31,628 nucleotides of DNA from an uncultured Oscillospiraceae bacterium (lineage in GTDB: Bacteria > Bacillota > Clostridia > Oscillospirales > Acutalibacteraceae), in NCBI GenBank assembly GCA_900549755.1, contig URPQ01000017.1, forward strand, positions 1 through 31,628, read 5' to 3'. Shown piece after piece: positions 27,735 through 31,628 of this stretch (position 1 is the stretch's first letter; each line of letters starts with the position of its first letter). Position numbers and translations under genes: made by a program. The notes beneath the pieces are model-generated. The model saw only the letters and a program-made list of their open reading frames with translations. It did not search any database and was not told where the DNA came from.

Positions 27735-29459
27735 ATGTGTTTCACAAAAACCGCCGATAACGGCAAAATCAAAAAAATCGTCTGCCTTACCGAAAAAATT
27801 ACCGCTTACAAATTGGCGGAATTTGAAATTACGGTTGAGGGAGCTGTCGGTAATGCCTTCGACCCGGATTCCCTGCGGCTTGATTTTACATATTCCTCAC
27901 CCGACGGTAAAACGCACACCCACCCCTGCTTTATCTACCGTAAGGTAAATATTGATGAAAACGGCGTATATACGCTCGATCCCGCCGCCGAGCCCGTATG
28001 GCGTGCGCGTATTACCCCCACCCTGCACGGCAGTTACTCCGGCGAAATAGCGCTTTTTGAAAATAATGCGGAAACCGGCAAAATAAGCTTTGATTTTGCC
28101 GCAGCCGCGGCTGAGGATACGCGCGGCTTTATAGGCGTTGAAAAAAGCCTGCACAAGGCGTTTCAGTTTGAAAACGGCGAAATATTTACCCCTATAGGGC
28201 AAAACGTATGCTGGGGCGAAAAAATCAATTGGAAAGAGCGCACCTCGCCCGAAACGCTTGATATGCACCGCAGAATTTTTGAAAAAATGCATATGTTTAA
28301 GGCCAACTGGTCTCGCATTTGGCTTTCCGCCGAGTGGGATTTAGGCTTTTTCGGCAAAAACAGCCGAACCGACGATTTTTCATCGGTTTTAAACCGCGCC
28401 GCACGGCTTGACGATTTGATGAAAATTATGGAAGAAAACGAAATATACTCCGTAATGGTTTTTTATTACCACGGAATGTTTAACGACGGCGGAGCGAATA
28501 CCGCATGGGAATACAACGCCTTTAATGTGAAAAATCCGCACGGTTATCTTGAAAATCCGGGAGATTTCTTCACAAACCCGCGCTGCATTAAGGAAGCAAA
28601 GCAGTATTTGCGCTATATTACGGCACGTTACGGATATTCCCGCAATATTTTCACCTGGGAGCTTTTCAACGAAGTCAATTTCACCGACGGCGACCCCGAC
28701 GATATACGCGCATGGCATCACGAAATGACAGAGTTTCTGCGCAAAACGGACGCGCACCCGCATATGGTCACCACGTCATCCTCAGTCAACCGCTACCCCC
28801 TGATATTCGACGATATATTCGATTATATAAATATGCATCGCTACGGCGACCCGGGCAACGTAAAAATGATAGCGCACGAAGCATACCTTGCCTTTCACGA
28901 TTTTGACCGACCGATTATGATGGAAGAATCGGGCTACGACGCATATCATCCGTTTACCCACTACGTTGCGCGGCACTGTCAGCTTTGGGCGGGGCTTATG
29001 GCAAACACCCCCGCCACCGCAATGGAATGGTTTTGGGAAGAATGGGATTTATACACAAACGGCACGGACGATATTTATTATTCCTACCGCGATTTTGCTC
29101 CCGCGGCAGATTTTGCCGAGCTCATTCCGCGAGCCGACCCGCACCAGCGCTTTGTATCAAGAGAGCGGCTGGCGCTCAACCACCCGCGGGCGGATGTGTT
29201 GGGATATAACGGCGCAGATTACGCGTATCTTTGGATATACGATTCCTGCTATACCGTAAAAAATCCCGAGCCGGTTAAAATTACCGATGTTACAATGGAA
29301 CTGTTCCTTGAAAACGGCGAGTATCTTATACGCTGGTTTGATACCTACACCGGCACATTTTTCAAAACCGAGCGCACCGAAATAAAGGGTCGATTTATAC
29401 GCATTGCTCCGCCCGAATTTACGAAGGATATTGCTCTTGCAATTGAAAAAATCAAATAA
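27735..29459 (+). CDS. Cytoplasmic DUF5060 / GH5-like glycoside hydrolase
   Basis: This is about 574 residues, numbered here from the alternative GTG at 27726. Residues about 20-125 form an Ig-like DUF5060-type domain (ITAYKLAEFEITVEG, VWRARITPTLHGSYSGEI). A TIM barrel follows (about 135-460), with WELFNEVN giving acid/base Glu316 preceded by Asn315, and RPIMMEESGY giving Glu401 as the likely nucleophile. A C-terminal beta domain (about 498-575) resembles the small sandwich found in DUF4038-type enzymes. No signal peptide is present, so it should cleave imported oligosaccharides inside the cell, in contrast to the secreted GH5-like enzyme. Start choice is uncertain: GTG 27726 is four bases from AAAAGGA, while ATG 27735 is 13 bases from it but four from GGTGAT. 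Substrate is unknown. Confidence 0.85.
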   Translation: MCFTKTADNGKIKKIVCLTEKITAYKLAEFEITVEGAVGNAFDPDSLRLDFTYSSPDGKTHTHPCFIYRKVNIDENGVYTLDPAAEPVWRARITPTLHGSYSGEIALFENNAETGKISFDFAAAAAEDTRGFIGVEKSLHKAFQFENGEIFTPIGQNVCWGEKINWKERTSPETLDMHRRIFEKMHMFKANWSRIWLSAEWDLGFFGKNSRTDDFSSVLNRAARLDDLMKIMEENEIYSVMVFYYHGMFNDGGANTAWEYNAFNVKNPHGYLENPGDFFTNPRCIKEAKQYLRYITARYGYSRNIFTWELFNEVNFTDGDPDDIRAWHHEMTEFLRKTDAHPHMVTTSSSVNRYPLIFDDIFDYINMHRYGDPGNVKMIAHEAYLAFHDFDRPIMMEESGYDAYHPFTHYVARHCQLWAGLMANTPATAMEWFWEEWDLYTNGTDDIYYSYRDFAPAADFAELIPRADPHQRFVSRERLALNHPRADVLGYNGADYAYLWIYDSCYTVKNPEPVKITDVTMELFLENGEYLIRWFDTYTGTFFKTERTEIKGRFIRIAPPEFTKDIALAIEKIK

Positions 29460-29549
29460 TTTATTTGGTGAGAAAACAAATTAAATATGAATATATTATC
29501 TCTCCTTACAAATAATAACAACATGACTTTAAAAAGGAGATTTTAATAT

Positions 29550-29588
29550 ATGAAAGCCACCGGAATTGTAAGAAGAATAGACGATTAA
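29550..29588 (+). pseudogene. N-terminal stub of AbrB/SpoVT-type regulator
   Basis: MKATGIVRRIDD then TAA. This is the near-invariant start of clostridial AbrB/MazE/SpoVT DNA-binding proteins, which normally continue LGRVVIPKE. The homology stops exactly after the second Asp and the bases that follow do not resume it in any frame. A good ribosome binding site (AAAAAGGAG) lies eight or nine bases upstream. The gene was most likely cut by deletion or insertion at about 29585. Confidence 0.6.
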
Positions 29589-29590
29589 GT

Positions 29591-29635
29591 TATAATAGGG
29601 GCAAGGTCAGAAAGCCTTGAAAACACTGGTGTTTT
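29591..29635 (+). promoter_or_regulatory. Possible promoter and palindromic operator upstream of the element genes
   Basis: TATAAT at 29591-29596 has only a poor TTGTAA 19 bases upstream. A short inverted repeat (CAAGG/CCTTG) and a near-perfect palindrome AAAACACTGGTGTTTT at 29620-29635 follow. The palindrome has the size of a dimeric repressor site. Use of either signal is unproven. Confidence 0.3.
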
Positions 29636-29710
29636 GCTGATTTTGTCCAACTTCACAAGCATCCAGAGTGCAAGCTGTATGACTGCGGTGAGCTGCAACC
29701 GCACACTCGA

Positions 29711-29800
29711 AAGGAGGTCGCAGCAAATAAAAAAATACTCAACGGGATAGCCCCGGTACTGTACCACGCATGAGTGGAACAATACCGGGGCTATTTTTTT
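29711..29800 (+). terminator. Leader ORF-like segment with strong intrinsic terminator hairpin
   Basis: AAGGAGG (29711-29717) is followed nine bases later by ATA and six sense codons (KKYSTG), then TAG at 29748-29750, which lies inside the left arm of a hairpin. The hairpin arms ATAGCCCCGGTA (29747-29758) and TACCGGGGCTAT (29783-29794) pair perfectly. TGT/ACA and CCAC/GTGG extend the stem inward to a GCATGA loop, and a T run ends at 29800. This is a textbook intrinsic terminator placed 20 bases before the next start codon, so it may act as an attenuator. The ATA where a start codon should be suggests a leader peptide gene that has lost its start. Confidence 0.75.
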
Positions 29801-29819
29801 CACAAAGGAGGTAACACTT

Positions 29820-30026
29820 ATGATTCCAAACACCCTTCTCGCATTTGAGGTCCTGATGCAGGAAACGCCCTATTCTCATTTCGATAGTGGCTGCGATGGT
29901 ATCACGCCAGAATGCCGCACCTGCCGCTTCCATCGCCCCCACTGGAAATACCAGTCCTGTGTTTTTCAGTTCTGTCCCTATTCTCCGATAGCGATTTCCA
30001 CGCGCAAGGAAAAGCTGGGACGGTGA
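29820..30026 (+). CDS. Cys-rich small protein of mobile elements, hypothetical
   Basis: This is 68 residues with Cys25, 32, 35, 47 and 52 (CRTC, then CVFQFC), a spacing that could bind zinc. It follows AAAGGAGG by eight bases and lies 20 bases after the terminator-like hairpin. Similar short Cys-rich proteins precede Rep-like genes in gut Firmicute conjugative elements, by my recollection. It is six bases from the following Rep-like ATG, so the two are probably co-transcribed. Function is unknown. Confidence 0.7.
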   Translation: MIPNTLLAFEVLMQETPYSHFDSGCDGITPECRTCRFHRPHWKYQSCVFQFCPYSPIAISTRKEKLGR

Positions 30027-30032
30027 TACCAA

Positions 30033-30881
30033 ATGGCAATTATCCGCGCTGAAAAAACAAAAGGCTTCACGGTCATGTCCAACAGCCGCCTGAGAGATCG
30101 ATCTATTACACTCAAGGCAAAAGGGCTGCTGTCACTGATCCTGAGCCTTCCTGATGGCTGGGGCTACTCGCTCAAGGGACTTGCGACACTCAGTTCCGAC
30201 GGGCTGGATTCCACCAGAGCGGCACTCAACAACCTTGAAGAACACGGCTATATTATCAGGCGGCAACTTTACGACAAAAGAGGTCGATTTGCGAAATGCG
30301 AGTACACAGTTTATGAACGTCCGCAGCGGTCTTCTCCACCAACGGATTTACCGTCATCGGAAAAGCCGACAACGGATAATCCGTCACCGAAGAATGCGTC
30401 ATCGGTAAAGCCCACGCTATTAAACACGAATTAAGAAATTATAGAAGGATCAAATACGGACTCTATAAATCATCCATCTATCAATCTTGATAGGATGGAT
30501 GGGATGGACGAGCGAAGCGAATACGAAGAGCTGATTAAAGAGAACATCAGCTTCGACAACCTTCTCCGGAACTATCACTATGACCATGACAGGCTGCAAG
30601 AAATTGTAGACATTATCTTGGACGTTGTTTGCTCCTGCGCTCAGACAATCCGTATTAACGGCGAGGACATCCCCGTGTCTGTGATTAAATCGCGGTATCT
30701 CAAGCTAAATGACAGTCACATCGAGTATGTAATCGACTCTATGGCAAAGAACCCCTCTGATATTCGTAACATCAGAGCATATATCCTGACAACACTCTAC
30801 AACGCCCCTGTCACGATAGACAATTACTACTCCGCTCTCGTCAACCATGATCTCTACGGGCAGGACAAGCCCACAGAATAA
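30033..30881 (+). pseudogene. Rep-like helix-turn-helix protein gene interrupted by an in-frame TAA
   Basis: Two open segments lie in the same frame. The first (30033-30434, 133 residues) is a winged-helix replication-initiator-like domain (LKAKGLLSLILSLPDGWGYS, then ALNNLEEHGYIIRR) and a Pro/Ser/Thr-rich linker. After TAA at 30432-30434 the frame stays open through EIIEGSNTDSINHPSINLDR into the second segment (ATG at 30495, 128 residues), with IRINGEDIPVSVIKSRYLKLN and NIRAYILTTLYNAPVTI. In related elements these two parts form one protein (family knowledge). A single nonsense change would explain the split. Alternatively the two halves are made separately; the second has no good ribosome binding site. 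The start of the first lies six bases after the preceding stop. Confidence 0.7.
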
Positions 30882-30939
30882 CACAAACATACGATAACAG
30901 CCCCCAAAGCTGTTTGAGCAATACTCGGAAAGGACAAAT

Positions 30940-31122
30940 ATGAGAAGCGCAAAAGAAACCGGTTGTTTCCCGTATAGTTGCGGTCAGGTCTGCTACATGG
31001 AGGTCTCACCTGATGGAGCTGTTGCCCAGTTATCCACGGTTGGTGAAAAACGTTCTGCCTACATAAATGCACAGGCTGGCGTCAGCAAAAATCCTTGCAG
31101 TGTGGCCGGGACGTTGGCGTAG
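30940..31122 (+). CDS. Small hypothetical protein, 60 residues
   Basis: The product starts MRSAKETGCFPYSCGQVCYM and goes on to EVSPDGAVAQLSTVGEKRS. The ATG follows GGAAAGGA by about five bases. The family is not recognised. Its last third overlaps another small ORF in a different frame whose sequence looks more protein-like, so the natural gene may have been shifted in frame near 31060. Confidence 0.35.
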   Translation: MRSAKETGCFPYSCGQVCYMEVSPDGAVAQLSTVGEKRSAYINAQAGVSKNPCSVAGTLA

Positions 31123-31192
31123 CGATCTCTTTATCATTGACGATCTGGACGCTTTTTCCGAAAAGCAAGGTCTGTTCGGAAGATGCAGATAA
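31067..31192 (+). CDS. Small hypothetical ORF, 41 residues
   Basis: The product reads MHRLASAKILAVWPGRWRSD then LFIIDDLDAF and a short tail. The WPGRWRSDLFIIDDLDAF stretch looks like a real conserved small protein of conjugative elements, but I cannot name it. There is no ribosome binding site before the ATG, and it overlaps the 60-residue ORF by 56 bases in another frame. It may be a fragment of a frame-shifted gene. Confidence 0.3.
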   Translation: MHRLASAKILAVWPGRWRSDLFIIDDLDAFSEKQGLFGRCR

Positions 31193-31217
31193 CTCGACTG
31201 AAAGGAGGATAGCTCGA

Positions 31218-31253
31218 ATGAAAATCATCTATCGCCGGATTGTGCCGCCTTAG
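31218..31253 (+). pseudogene. Eleven-codon ORF behind a strong ribosome binding site
   Basis: AAAGGAGG (31201-31208) is followed nine bases later by ATG and MKIIYRRIVPP, then TAG. In frame beyond the TAG the sequence stays open for 15 codons up to a second TAG. A start this well placed with so short a product suggests a broken gene, or a leader peptide. Confidence 0.3.
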
Positions 31254-31273
31254 CTGAGGCAGCATTCCTACAA

Positions 31274-31628
31274 TCATTCCAAGGAAAGGAGGTAGGAGAA
31301 TATTGCGGGCTTTGCCGCCAACGCTTCAATCATACGCTTTTCGCCCTGCGCCTCAAGATTCTGCATTGCCGCGTCAAACGGGTCGAGCATTGTTTGCTGA
31401 ACGGGCGCGGGATCGGGCGCTGCCTGCTGCATTACAGGCTGTTGCACGACCGGCTGCTGTTGCGGTATAACCTGTTCCTGCACAATCGGCTGTGCTTGTG
31501 GTGCAACCTGCTGCTCCGTTGCGGGAGCTGCCTGTGGGATCTGCGGCGTCCGAACAGCCGGAGCAGGCGTAGGAATTACCTCCTGCGGTGCTGCGGGCTG
31601 TGCTGTCGGCGGGGCAGCAGGCACGGGT
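31274..31628 (-). CDS. Partial Pro/Gln/Ala-rich protein, cut by the window edge and probably broken at its 3' end
   Basis: The frame is open to the right edge, so the true start is outside the window; the GTG at 31624 is not convincing as a start. About 80 residues are low-complexity Pro/Gln/Ala/Val repeats (QPIVQEQVIPQQQPVVQQP), followed by a conserved-looking helical segment, DPFDAAMQNLEAQGEKRMIE and ALAAKPAIFSY. It then ends within five codons. The final codons are the complement of a plus-strand ribosome-binding-site-like run (AAGGAAAGGAGG, 31281-31292), which suggests a DNA junction near 31300. The original protein was probably longer. Function is unknown. Confidence 0.5.
   Translation of the reverse strand, partial: PVPAAPPTAQPAAPQEVIPTPAPAVRTPQIPQAAPATEQQVAPQAQPIVQEQVIPQQQPVVQQPVMQQAAPDPAPVQQTMLDPFDAAMQNLEAQGEKRMIEALAAKPAIFSYLLSLE

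Larger units (their letters stand above)
29461..31628. mobile_element. Decayed or rearranged conjugative-element-like segment
   Basis: After the GH5-like gene the sequence changes character: small genes, spaced ribosome binding sites with nothing intact behind them, a regulator stub, a Rep-like gene and a Pro/Gln-rich ORF on the other strand. The AbrB-type N-terminus, the Cys-rich small protein and the Rep-like helix-turn-helix protein are the kind of genes found together in Tn1549-like integrative elements of gut Firmicutes (family knowledge, not searched). No integrase, relaxase, att site or transposase is visible, so limits are approximate. Positions 29461-29549 hold only an AT-rich inverted repeat (29453-29467) and the ribosome binding site for the AbrB stub. 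Confidence 0.5.

Noticed and set aside
30432..31253. Stop-codon recoding as explanation for the interrupted frames
   Set aside because: Intact genes in the window end normally with TAA, TAG and TGA, and the interruptions use both TAA and TAG only in the decayed segment; ordinary gene decay fits better.
1..31628. CRISPR array, tRNA or rRNA genes
   Set aside because: No regularly spaced short repeats, tRNA cloverleaf-like sequence or rRNA segment was seen on reading the window.

Overview
The window looks like chromosome of a gut Clostridia/Oscillospirales-type (Ruminococcus-like) Firmicute. This rests on Gram-positive purine-rich ribosome binding sites, lipobox lipoproteins, type I dockerins on secreted multi-module proteins, ABC sugar importers without their own ATPase, and an adjoining stretch that resembles conjugative-element accessory genes of gut Firmicutes. 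The species assignment is inference.

Region 1 (89-26120, minus strand) is 14 consecutive genes with gaps of 1-46 bases or a 4-base overlap, so probably one long operon read from about 26.1-26.3 kb towards position 1. In transcription order: a cytoplasmic glutaminase A-like (DUF4965-type) protein; a 901-residue solute-binding protein carrying carbohydrate-binding-like modules and no lipid anchor; two sugar permeases; an NHL/TPR/Yip1-like membrane protein; a DUF5696-like lipoprotein; two more sugar permeases; a conventional lipoprotein solute-binding protein; a secreted GH5-like (clan GH-A) glycosidase; two secreted dockerin proteins made only of binding-like modules; a related protein anchored by a C-terminal membrane helix; and an SGNH/GDSL hydrolase. 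Read together this is a glycan capture, cleavage and import locus: surface and cellulosome-type proteins bind the polymer, the secreted GH-A enzyme and perhaps the lipoprotein act on it, two importers take up products, and the cytoplasmic enzymes finish the job. The glycan cannot be named from sequence.

Region 2 (26121-29459) is a 450-base AT-rich divergent control region, then an AraC-family regulator and a cytoplasmic DUF5060/GH5-like glycosidase, both on the plus strand. A 40-codon minus-strand gene with its own promoter and ribosome binding site sits between them. The regulator is the likely controller of the locus.

Region 3 (29460-31628) is different in kind: small, broken or juxtaposed genes typical of Tn1549-like conjugative elements. 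It holds a 12-codon stub of an AbrB/SpoVT-type regulator, a strong leader hairpin/terminator, a Cys-rich small protein, a Rep-like helix-turn-helix gene interrupted by one in-frame TAA, several tiny ORFs, and an opposing Pro/Gln/Ala-rich ORF that meets a plus-strand ribosome-binding site with no gene behind it. It reads as decayed or rearranged mobile DNA, or possibly as assembly chimerism near a contig end.

No rRNA, tRNA, CRISPR array or intact transposase was seen.
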